DNA of 33,858 nucleotides from Clostridiaceae bacterium (GTDB lineage: Bacteria > Bacillota > Clostridia > Lachnospirales > Lachnospiraceae), in NCBI GenBank assembly GCA_910575585.1, contig CAJTGF010000059.1, positions 1 through 33,858 on the forward strand, in the 5' to 3' direction. Below the pieces are notes generated by a model, which had not been told where the DNA came from, did no database searches, and saw only the letters and a list, made by a program, of their open reading frames with translations. Both the position numbers and the translations under genes were made by a program. This document shows positions 15,358 to 22,795 of the stretch, in pieces; positions within the stretch are counted from its first letter, which is position 1; each line of letters starts with the position of its first letter.

Positions 15358-16236
15358 TTACCTGTACTGCGCCAGTTCCTTTTCGGAACTGCACCTTGCG
15401 AACTGAAGCGCCTGTGAGATCATGTCCGGCATGTTGAACCGGTCTGTACTCATGGCTTTGTCCTTGCAACTCCAGCCCAGGTTATAGGTCTCCATGTAAA
15501 AAGAGACATCCCGGTCTGCAGTATTCACATAGATCCGGCGCATCTTCCCCTTTTCGTACCTGGACACTCCGGTCACTTTCACCTTGACGCCGGCATTATA
15601 GACCGGTGTCATGTTCCCTGTTTTTTCTTCCCTCTCCATGAGCATGCGCTCATAGATCTTCATCAATTCCATGGTTGCGGTGACATCACCGGAAGCATCG
15701 TGGAACGTAACGCTGTCCAGCCCGAAATGTTTGGCGATGGTCGCCAGCTTGTAGTTCTTGACATCCTTTGGGCTGACCATGTTCTGGGAGATTGGGTACA
15801 TATCCAGCGACAGGTACGGCTGGAACCGCTCTCCGCTATGACGTTTGTACATCTCATCCATGAACAAGTTGTCAAACCCACAGTTGTTGTACCCAACCAC
15901 GGCCATTCCGTTAAAGAAGTCCCTGATCTCCTCAAAGACTTCATCCTCTGACGGCTTGTCTGCTAAAAACTCATCCGTGATCCCTGTTAGTTCTACGATC
16001 TTATCCGGGACAGTCTCCACGGGCTTGATATACCATTCCCTTTCTGCAAGGGTACGGAACCCGCCTGCGTATTCATGGGCCAGATGGATGGCCGAGATTT
16101 GGATGATGTGGCATTCCGGCTCCGAGCCCCTTTTTACAGGGGTCAGGCCGGTAGTTTCGCAGTCATACACGATGACATCCTCGTCAAAGTGTAGGAAATC
16201 TGCGAATTCCGTCAGCTTTTTGGGCGTGAAATACAT
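15358..16236 (-). CDS. DnaQ-type 3'-5' exonuclease (DEDDh family)
   Basis: The protein has 292 residues. The ATG follows AAGGAG that overlaps the end of the preceding gene. All five DEDDh catalytic residues are visible: Asp25 and Glu27 in VYDCETTGL, Asp122 in NNCGFDNLF, and His179 and Asp184 in FHDASGD. The family removes nucleotides from DNA 3' ends and often proofreads for replicative polymerases. Residues 205-292 form a C-terminal extension of unknown fold (GVKVKVTGVSRYEKGKMRRI at its start). The gene is nine bases after the Ala/Lys-rich gene and directly downstream of dnaE. DnaE polymerases lack their own exonuclease, so this protein could serve as the proofreading subunit of the element-encoded DnaE. 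That pairing is inference; no clamp-binding motif was looked for in detail. Confidence 0.85.
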   Translation of the reverse strand: MYFTPKKLTEFADFLHFDEDVIVYDCETTGLTPVKRGSEPECHIIQISAIHLAHEYAGGFRTLAEREWYIKPVETVPDKIVELTGITDEFLADKPSEDEVFEEIRDFFNGMAVVGYNNCGFDNLFMDEMYKRHSGERFQPYLSLDMYPISQNMVSPKDVKNYKLATIAKHFGLDSVTFHDASGDVTATMELMKIYERMLMEREEKTGNMTPVYNAGVKVKVTGVSRYEKGKMRRIYVNTADRDVSFYMETYNLGWSCKDKAMSTDRFNMPDMISQALQFARCSSEKELAQYR

Positions 16237-16245
16237 TTTTTCTCC

Positions 16246-17268
16246 TTACAGTTCCTTCACATTGTACTTTTTCAGCAGTTCATGAGCCTTGCTGGTCGTG
16301 GCACGCAGTCCAATGTCGTGGCGCTGGCAGTACTCCAGGATCTGTGGGATGTACTGCTGCAATGCCGGAGGCTGGATCCCGATCAGCTTCTCGATGAAAT
16401 CAGAACGGTATTTCAGCACCTGGCTCAAGTATTTCGGGCCGGGTTTGAGGTCGCTCCTTTCTCCTGCATCCTTAAAGGGACCGTAGTTGACCACCATATC
16501 GCCCGGATCTTCGGGCCTCAGGCTGTGACATCCGATCCAGTCTTCCTCGTTGACATACCAGTACCCTGTCTTCGGGGCTGTGGATCCAGCATCCTGCTTG
16601 CGGGTTTCCTCGGCCTGCTTGTCGGTAGCAGCTTTTCTGGCAGCAGCCTCTTCAGCAGACTTCTTAGCGGCAGCTTCCTCGGCGGCCTTCTTTGCAGCAG
16701 CTTCCTCCGCAGCCTTCTTAGCGGCAGCTTCCTCCGCAGCCTTCTTAGCGGCAGCCTCCTTGGCAGCAGCTTCAGCAGCAACCTTCTTAGCGGCAGCCTC
16801 ATCAGCGACCTTCTTAGCGGCAGCTTCAGCAGCTTTTTTGGCGGAAGCTTCCTCGGCAGCCTTCTTTACAGCAGCTTCCTTGGCGGCAGCCTCTTCTGCG
16901 GCCTTGCGTTCCCGCTCTGCTTTTGTGGCTTTTGCGCCCTTGATCTGGTCAGCGGCAGCTGCGATATCCACTTCTACAGCGCTCCTGGTATTGATCCCGT
17001 ACAGGTCGATCACAGCGTTGTCAAAAGCCAGGTCTGCAGCCTGCGTGAACGCCGACGCCTGGCCTGTGCCGTAGCAGCGTACCCCCTGCGCATTGGACAC
17101 CACGCACATTGCCGATGCGTAACTGCCCACGCTGATATGTGGGAAGTCGAACATCACACCATCCTCCCTTGCCAGTATCTTCAGTTCCTGGTGGGGCACA
17201 TATGTTATGTTGTTCACAGTTACCTCCTTCAGCTCCCTTTCTTTGCCTGTTGTGGTTTTAATTTTCAT
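16246..17268 (-). CDS. Protein with a long Ala/Lys/Glu helical stalk, possible Rad52-like N-domain
   Basis: The protein has 340 residues. The ATG at 17268 follows AAAGGA. Residues 1-95 are globular. The pattern CVVSNAQGVRCYGTGQA, followed by a helix AADLAFDNAVIDLYG, faintly resembles the strand-helix unit of Rad52-like annealing proteins (low confidence). Residues 110-230 are almost only Ala, Lys and Glu in AAKKAAEEA-type repeats, a single long helix as in TolA. Residues 240-340 form a C-terminal domain beginning with GYWYVNEEDWIGCHSLR. There is no signal peptide, so it is cytoplasmic. It is the first gene of a two-gene operon with the exonuclease, under its own CCATACT motif. An alternative is a scaffold tethering two partners at a distance. 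Confidence 0.6.
   Translation of the reverse strand: MKIKTTTGKERELKEVTVNNITYVPHQELKILAREDGVMFDFPHISVGSYASAMCVVSNAQGVRCYGTGQASAFTQAADLAFDNAVIDLYGINTRSAVEVDIAAAADQIKGAKATKAERERKAAEEAAAKEAAVKKAAEEASAKKAAEAAAKKVADEAAAKKVAAEAAAKEAAAKKAAEEAAAKKAAEEAAAKKAAEEAAAKKSAEEAAARKAATDKQAEETRKQDAGSTAPKTGYWYVNEEDWIGCHSLRPEDPGDMVVNYGPFKDAGERSDLKPGPKYLSQVLKYRSDFIEKLIGIQPPALQQYIPQILEYCQRHDIGLRATTSKAHELLKKYNVKEL
16600..16920 (-). repeat. Degenerate tandem repeats coding Ala/Lys/Glu helix
   Basis: Related units around GCCTTCTTAGCGGCAGC on the plus strand recur with substitutions, always in frame. They reflect protein-level periodicity, not a separate DNA element. Confidence 0.8.
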
Positions 17269-17321
17269 ACTTTTTCCTTTCCGAGGACATTTCCTCTATT
17301 CCTATATATTTGTTCACCGGA

Positions 17322-17328
17322 AGTATGG
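17322..17328 (-). promoter_or_regulatory. CCATACT promoter motif, Ala/Lys-rich gene and exonuclease
   Basis: The minus strand reads CCTCGCCATACTTCCGGTG, followed by AACA. It lies about 55 bases before the start codon and 25 bases beyond the dnaE terminator. Confidence 0.65.
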
Positions 17329-17352
17329 CGAGGACAAGGGCGTTTTTCGCGC

Positions 17353-17383
17353 AAAAAAACCCGCACCGGGAAAAAGTGCGGGG
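17353..17383 (-). terminator. Rho-independent terminator of dnaE
   Basis: CCCGCAC pairs with GTGCGGG, followed by seven T on the minus strand, about 40 bases beyond the stop at 17423. Confidence 0.9.
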
Positions 17384-17422
17384 TTGATGGGAAACATAAT
17401 TTCATGCCTATGTTTTCCGCCT

Positions 17423-20400
17423 TTATAGGCGCATTTTCTGGACCGTGCATGTTACCGCCTGGTCCTTTACGATCACCGGGTTTAGCCTTAAATCGGTCTC
17501 CCTGAGTTCCCCGAACAAGGAGAAATACACCTGTACCGGGTTCCCATCCTGACTGATATAGGGCTTAATCCTGTTGAATGTCACCCTTTGCCAGGTATCC
17601 GGATCGGAATCATAGATCAGGATCGTATCCCTTTCCGGCTGTACCTCGGACACTTTGTCCACGGATATCTTGATCTCCGTTTCATCCTGCCCGTCCTTAT
17701 CATCAGCCATGGTCTTCCCTTCGATCAGCACGATGGCGTCTTCTTCCAGGAGGTCCCAGTATTCGGCGTATGCTTTCGTGAAGCAGCATACCGGCACGGT
17801 GCCGGATGTGTCCGCAATATCGAAGAACGCCATCCGTTTGCCGTCCGCTTTACGGTTTTTCTCCCGGTAATTCTGGATGATCCCGATGATGCGGATATGG
17901 CTCCCGTTCGGGTAGGCGAAGATGTCATTGGCTGTGGAAGCCTTAAATTTCTCCGGCGCAGGGTACATGTCCAGCGGATGCCCGGAGACGTAAGCCCCCA
18001 GAAGATCCCGCTCCTGTTTTAAGTTCCCCAGGGTATTGTCGCAGACTGTTTCATCCACCGTGACAGCTTCCAGCTTCCGCCTTTTTTCCGAAAGCCTTTG
18101 CAGGATCCTGCTGCGTTTGGTATAGTCTTCAGCCGTCTCCAGTTTTTTCAACTCGTCCTTTACAGCCTTGACCCCTTTGGCGTACTCGCCGCTTAACGCC
18201 ATGAGTGCTTTGCGGTTCGCGCAGAACTGGTCAAATACCCCTGTCTTGGTAAACGCATCATAGATCTTCGATGATGCCAGTGTCCGTTTCATGAAATCCC
18301 CAACAGAACAATATATCCCGTTTTTACTGCGTTCTTCCTCAATATAGCTGGTAGCCGTCCCCATGCCCTTGATTGAGCCAAGCCCGAAATAGATTTTCCC
18401 GTCATAAATCGAGAAATCCTGCTTGGAAATGTTCACATCCGGCCCCTTCAGGGTGATCCCCATGCGGTTCAGATCCCCGCACAGCTTAGGTATCCCGTCA
18501 AAGTCCGTGCAGTTTAATACCGCACACATATACTGCAACGGGTAGTGGTATTTCAACCATGCCGTCTGGTATGCGACGACCGCATAGCATGCCGCATGGC
18601 TTTTATTGAAGGCATATTTGGAGAAGTCCATCACCTCATCGAAGATGGTGTTCGCGATCTCCTCACTGATGCCGTTTGCCTTGCATCCGGCGATCCCCCT
18701 TTCCGGGTCACCGTTGATGAACGCCTCCCTTTCTGCTTTCAAAAGCTTTTCTTTTTTCTTGGACATGGCCCTCCGTACCAGGTCGGCCTGGCCTAAGGAG
18801 TATCCAGCAAGCTCGCGGAAGATCTCCTGTACCTGCTCCTGATACGTAATGGAGCCGTAAGTGTTCTGCAGGATCGGCTTTAATTCCGGCGTCAGGTACA
18901 CTGCCCGCTTTTTTCCGGATTTCACTTCGATGACGTCCCCTAAAAACTGTAGGGGGCCCGGCCGGTACATGGCGACCAAAAGCGTCAGGTCGAAGATACT
19001 CTCCGGCTTAAAGCCCTTCAGCATATTCTTCATCCCGTCCGACTCAAACTGGAAAACGCTGTTGGTGTTCGCTTTCGCAAATACCTCCCTGTATACTTCC
19101 TCGTCGTCCATCGGGATCCGGTCAATGTCAATGGCTTCTCCCGTATCCTGGTAGATGCTTTTCAGCGTGTTTGAGATAACGGTCAGGTTCTTTAAACCGA
19201 GGAAATCGATTTTTAAAAGCCCGATACCCTCGGCCTGTCCCATGTCGCAGGACGTCATCATGATCTCCTTGTTGGAGAGGATGAGCGGCACGTAATCGTC
19301 CACAGGACGCCCATCCGTGACGATCACGCCGGCAGCATGCTGCCCGAACTGTGTAACTGCACCCTCGATACACATTGCGAAATGGATAATCTCAAGGGCG
19401 TCCTTGTTTTTAGCAAAAATCGTCTTTAATCCCTCTACCCTTCTTTCTGTCTTTTCTCCGGTATTCTTATCCGTATCAGCCACGGTGAAATCATCTGCGA
19501 TGGCCCCGATGTTCAAGTACAGTTCGTTTCCCGCAAGTTCCTCTGCTTTCTTGGCGATCTCTTTTTCCAGTCCCATGAAACGCATGGAGTCCTGACCCAG
19601 TTTCAGGGCATAAGTCTTGGCGCCGGTGATCAGCGCCGCCTTCCCCTTCTGTGCGCCCCTCGTCATGATGCCGCATACGGAATCCTTCCCGTATTTATGC
19701 TTTACATACTCGATGACGTAGGGCCTGATCCCGGTCTCGATATCGCAGTCGATATCCGGCATGGACACACGGTCCGGGTTCAAGAAACGCTCGAACAAAA
19801 GTCCGTACTTCAGAGGGTCGATGTTCGTGATGCCGATCAGGTAGCACACCAGGCTGCCTGCCGCAGAACCGCGCCCCGGGCCGACATATTCCCCGACACG
19901 CCCTTCCGTGTACTTCTCGATCCGTTCAGTGTCGAAGGTCAGCGCAAGTGCGTGTTCCTTCTCATTATCTAAGTCCAGCTTCCCGGCTGCCCTGGCATAA
20001 CGGAGGAAATCCTCCACGATGCAGTGGTAGTCTGCATAACCCATGGAACAGATTACGTCAAGCTCATGTTCCAGCCTGCCATAATCCGTAAAGTTCCCGT
20101 CAGGGTAGCGTTTCGGGATCCCTTCATAAGCCATACGCCTTAAGTACTCCTCTGGCGTTGCACCGTCAGGGGCCACGAATTTCGGGTAATGGCTGCCCTG
20201 TTCCAGCGTAAAATTACATGCTGCGGCAACCTTCCCGACATTCTCCATGGCTTCCCTTGCCTTTTCTTCCGGGATGATCCTGCAGAGGCTTTCAAAAAGC
20301 TCCACGTCATCCTTTAAATACATTTCCCGGTCCCACGGCTCTGGGGCGTACCAGCGCTGGTACTGAAACCGGGTAGACTGGACGATCGCCCTTGCCAGGA

Positions 20401-21508
20401 CGGAATCTGGCTCCCTATCCGGGATATGGGCGTCATTTGCCGCCACGACTGGGATGTCCAACCAGTCAGACAGCCATGCCAGTTTCGGATACACTTCCTT
20501 TTCCATTTCGATCCCGTGGTTCTGGAGTTCGATATAGAAATCCCCGTGCCCGAACAGCTGGTCGTACCATTCCCCTTCCTTGATCAGGCGGTCATTCAGG
20601 GACTGGTCATCGATGTGGTTTTCCTGGATTGTCTGGATACGGCGCTCCCGCTGCATCCATTTAGCGATTTCCTTCTCATCTGCTGCGATGTGGGACTTGA
20701 TGATTTTCAAGTCCGCGGCGTTCTTTTCTGAAAGCGCTTTTGCTTCCTCCAGTTTCGCTGCCGCTTCCGCCTTTGCCTTCTCCGCCGCCTCATAAGCGGT
20801 GCGGGCTGCCATGCGTTTTGCTTCATCCTTGCCCGTTTCCGCCTGTTTGAGCAGCGCCTTCGTCCCTTTCGCTGCAGCCTTTTTCAAGGCCGCGATCTGT
20901 GTGGAAAGTTCCTTCTGCGCCGTCTCCAGGGCATCCCGCTTTGCCAGGTTCGCCTTGTAGGACTGGGAGTCAGGGGACGTGTATCTTTCCTGCTCTTCCC
21001 TCAGCGATTCGATATCCTCCTCCACGGACCGGTTCGCCAGAACGATGGATGCCAGCACGCCGCCTGCACATGCACTGGTGGCGATGACATTGCCGTGCCC
21101 TGCAGTCCCCGGGCCGAAGAACTTCGTCAGGAGTTCCTTGTTCGCCCTTGGATATCCGCCAAACGTGCGCAGGCTCGTGGCGCTCACGGCTTTGATCAGG
21201 GCCTGAAAGCCCTCCTTGTTCTTAGCCATGACGATCAGGTGCTTGCGCCCTTCGTTTTCTTCTTCGACATAGAATTCCACGCCGAGGATCGGCTTGATGC
21301 CGTTCTCTTCGCAGCACTGCACGAAGCTGATGTAACCCGTCATGACGCCGTGGTCGGTCAGGGCCAGCGCAGGGGCGCCGAGCTCCTTCGCACGCATGAC
21401 TAGGCGTTCCACGCTCATGGCGGAGTCGCGCAACGAATTCTCTGTATGGTTGTGCAGGAGCCCGTATTTCACCCTTGCCCCTGCTGCCATGGTAGTATTG
21501 TTTTCCAA
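17423..21508 (-). CDS. dnaE: DNA polymerase III alpha subunit with coiled-coil insertion
   Basis: The protein has 1361 residues starting at TTG (21508), with AGGAGG seven bases before it. The PHP domain (about 12-365) retains metal ligands: His19 and His21, Asp52 and His53, Glu78, Asp359 and His361. The polymerase core has GPGRGSAAGS (543-552), the catalytic pair in PDIDCDI (Asp587, Asp589) and the third Asp768 in LLKIDFLGLK. The finger helices (YSLGQADLVRRAMSKKK), tandem HhH and an OB fold (SHIRIIGIIQNYREKNRK) follow. It synthesises the leading and lagging strands with the beta clamp. Unusually, residues about 163-312 inside the PHP domain are an Ala/Lys/Glu coiled coil absent from typical DnaE, separating the SACAGG and FYIELQNHG motifs. 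It is monocistronic. A full-length replicative polymerase on an accessory element suggests partly autonomous replication. Confidence 0.95.
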   Translation of the reverse strand: MENNTTMAAGARVKYGLLHNHTENSLRDSAMSVERLVMRAKELGAPALALTDHGVMTGYISFVQCCEENGIKPILGVEFYVEEENEGRKHLIVMAKNKEGFQALIKAVSATSLRTFGGYPRANKELLTKFFGPGTAGHGNVIATSACAGGVLASIVLANRSVEEDIESLREEQERYTSPDSQSYKANLAKRDALETAQKELSTQIAALKKAAAKGTKALLKQAETGKDEAKRMAARTAYEAAEKAKAEAAAKLEEAKALSEKNAADLKIIKSHIAADEKEIAKWMQRERRIQTIQENHIDDQSLNDRLIKEGEWYDQLFGHGDFYIELQNHGIEMEKEVYPKLAWLSDWLDIPVVAANDAHIPDREPDSVLARAIVQSTRFQYQRWYAPEPWDREMYLKDDVELFESLCRIIPEEKAREAMENVGKVAAACNFTLEQGSHYPKFVAPDGATPEEYLRRMAYEGIPKRYPDGNFTDYGRLEHELDVICSMGYADYHCIVEDFLRYARAAGKLDLDNEKEHALALTFDTERIEKYTEGRVGEYVGPGRGSAAGSLVCYLIGITNIDPLKYGLLFERFLNPDRVSMPDIDCDIETGIRPYVIEYVKHKYGKDSVCGIMTRGAQKGKAALITGAKTYALKLGQDSMRFMGLEKEIAKKAEELAGNELYLNIGAIADDFTVADTDKNTGEKTERRVEGLKTIFAKNKDALEIIHFAMCIEGAVTQFGQHAAGVIVTDGRPVDDYVPLILSNKEIMMTSCDMGQAEGIGLLKIDFLGLKNLTVISNTLKSIYQDTGEAIDIDRIPMDDEEVYREVFAKANTNSVFQFESDGMKNMLKGFKPESIFDLTLLVAMYRPGPLQFLGDVIEVKSGKKRAVYLTPELKPILQNTYGSITYQEQVQEIFRELAGYSLGQADLVRRAMSKKKEKLLKAEREAFINGDPERGIAGCKANGISEEIANTIFDEVMDFSKYAFNKSHAACYAVVAYQTAWLKYHYPLQYMCAVLNCTDFDGIPKLCGDLNRMGITLKGPDVNISKQDFSIYDGKIYFGLGSIKGMGTATSYIEEERSKNGIYCSVGDFMKRTLASSKIYDAFTKTGVFDQFCANRKALMALSGEYAKGVKAVKDELKKLETAEDYTKRSRILQRLSEKRRKLEAVTVDETVCDNTLGNLKQERDLLGAYVSGHPLDMYPAPEKFKASTANDIFAYPNGSHIRIIGIIQNYREKNRKADGKRMAFFDIADTSGTVPVCCFTKAYAEYWDLLEEDAIVLIEGKTMADDKDGQDETEIKISVDKVSEVQPERDTILIYDSDPDTWQRVTFNRIKPYISQDGNPVQVYFSLFGELRETDLRLNPVIVKDQAVTCTVQKMRL

Positions 21509-21547
21509 GTGATATCCTCCTTTGCCTTCTTATGGTGTTCTGGTTAA

Positions 21548-21554
21548 AGTATGG
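21548..21554 (-). promoter_or_regulatory. CCATACT promoter motif, dnaE
   Basis: The minus strand reads CATCCTCCATACTTTAACC, followed by AGAACA. It lies 40 bases before the TTG start. Confidence 0.65.
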
Positions 21555-21607
21555 AGGATGGGTACTGCCTGGATAAATGCAAAAAGAACGGGCGCCTCCC
21601 TTCCGGC

Positions 21608-21850
21608 TTATCCGCCATTCTTCCTCTTTTGCCCGCCACGCCTGCGCCCTATGTATGCCCTGGCAGCTTTCACGGACGTACAGGCTGCCCGCAGCGCCAG
21701 CACAGCGATACTGAGATACCACAGAGAAGGCCATGCAGCGTACAGTGCGGGACGGATGCAGGTATACCAGTGCCAAAACATGGCGGAACCAATGACAATG
21801 CCGCCAATGGCGCACATGGCCTTCGGTTTCCACCCATTCTTCCCTGCCAT
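21608..21850 (-). CDS. Small membrane protein with two predicted transmembrane helices
   Basis: The protein has 80 residues. The start is the ATG at 21850, with GGAAGGGGG about ten bases upstream; the longer in-frame reading to 21970 runs through the promoter motif and terminator. Two hydrophobic stretches (MCAIGGIVIGSAMFWHWY and LWYLSIAVLALRAACT) are separated by a short loop and followed by a very basic tail ending in RRRGGQKRKNGG. The positive tail should be cytoplasmic. No family was recognised. It lies between dnaE and the VWA operon but has its own promoter motif. No convincing terminator was found before dnaE's promoter. Confidence 0.6.
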   Translation of the reverse strand: MAGKNGWKPKAMCAIGGIVIGSAMFWHWYTCIRPALYAAWPSLWYLSIAVLALRAACTSVKAARAYIGRRRGGQKRKNGG

Positions 21851-21883
21851 ATATGTAAGCCCCCTTCCTATCTCTTTTTGGGA

Positions 21884-21890
21884 AGTATGG
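21884..21890 (-). promoter_or_regulatory. CCATACT promoter motif, small membrane protein gene
   Basis: The minus strand reads ATCCCTCCATACTTCCC, 34 bases before the start at 21850. Confidence 0.6.
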
Positions 21891-21957
21891 AGGGATCTTG
21901 GCGGCATATGGCTCTGGCGGGTAGCTATTTTCCCGGTGTGCTTCCGTCGGCAGTGTG

Positions 21958-21987
21958 CAAAAAAAGCCACCCCGCAAGGGATGGCTT
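21958..21987 (-). terminator. Rho-independent terminator of the MoxR/VWA operon
   Basis: AAGCCA-c-CCC pairs with GGG-a-TGGCTT around GCAA, followed by a T run on the minus strand, about 30 bases beyond the stop at 22018. Confidence 0.9.
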
Positions 21988-22017
21988 AAGGAGATTGTAT
22001 CTGTCTGGTGCCTATGT

Positions 22018-22764
22018 TCAGGCTGTCAGGAGCAGTTCCTTCACATACTCCCGGAGCGTCCGGTCGTCTGCGTTCAGGAGATGCATCGCGTTCGGGAACC
22101 GGCCTTTTTCCCGGAGCAGTGCGGAAAGCTTCCCGTTGTCTGCCTGCCGGATATATGCCCTCAGTTCAAAGGAATCCATGAATTCCGCAGGCTTCTGTGG
22201 GGCTTTCGTCCCGGCACTGGCCGTGCCGGAGGATGCTCCAGCTGCCGCTGTGCCGGCCTGGGCGGCTTCCTTTACGCTTCCCGTCTGTTTTTTACCCTGC
22301 TCCGGCTCGGTCTCCGGAACCGGCATGAAATCTTCCGGGATCTCGGGCGGGGTAACCCTTCCCGCCTCCTGCTGTTTCCCTGCCGCCTGCCCGGCTGCTG
22401 CCTGGGCGGGTTTTGCGGCGTTCGCAGACTTAGCTGTCTGGGCGGGTTTCGCAGCCTGCGCTGCCTGTACCGCTGCTGACAGCCTTCCCGTTTCCTTCAT
22501 CTGCCGTGCTCCTGCCTGCATCTGTTCCATGAACACAGGCGGCTTGATCGGGGTTTCAGGTTCCTTCCCTGTTTTAGGGACTGGGATCTCCTTTTCCGTC
22601 CCCTTTAACTGGAACTGCGCTTCCCCGGTATGGGGTCTGATATGGCTCAGGGGCGAAACAGCTGTCCCCAGTGTTTCCACCAGGGCGCTCACTGCGCTCT
22701 TTTCATATCCCTCCAGTACCACGATCAGTCTGTTTCCATCTTCCAGTATCCTGATATTCTTCAT
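22018..22764 (-). CDS. Unknown Ala/Pro-rich protein, third gene of the MoxR/VWA operon
   Basis: The protein has 248 residues. The ATG at 22764 follows AAGGAG. A small N-terminal unit (1-55, IRILEDGNRLIVVLEGYEKS) and a helical C-terminal unit (about 195-248, SFELRAYIRQADNGKLSAL) flank 140 residues of Ala/Pro/Gln/Lys-rich linker. There is no signal peptide or membrane helix. Two short folded ends joined by a flexible arm suggest an adaptor. It begins 31 bases after the VWA gene and shares its terminator, so it may bridge the VWA/MoxR pair to a client. That role is inferred from context. Confidence 0.6.
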   Translation of the reverse strand: MKNIRILEDGNRLIVVLEGYEKSAVSALVETLGTAVSPLSHIRPHTGEAQFQLKGTEKEIPVPKTGKEPETPIKPPVFMEQMQAGARQMKETGRLSAAVQAAQAAKPAQTAKSANAAKPAQAAAGQAAGKQQEAGRVTPPEIPEDFMPVPETEPEQGKKQTGSVKEAAQAGTAAAGASSGTASAGTKAPQKPAEFMDSFELRAYIRQADNGKLSALLREKGRFPNAMHLLNADDRTLREYVKELLLTA

Positions 22765-22795
22765 TATTCTTTTCTCCTTTTCCTTGATAGATTTT

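Noticed and set aside
16282-17505. A 407-codon open frame on the plus strand opposite the Ala/Lys-rich gene and the end of dnaE
   Set aside because: It has no ribosome site, is made of Leu/Ser/Gly-rich sequence mirroring the Ala/Lys codon repeats, and runs through a terminator and promoter motif.
17423-21508. PolC instead of DnaE
   Set aside because: PolC has its exonuclease inserted in the PHP domain and an N-terminal OB fold; here the insertion is a coiled coil without DEDD motifs and the domain order is that of DnaE.
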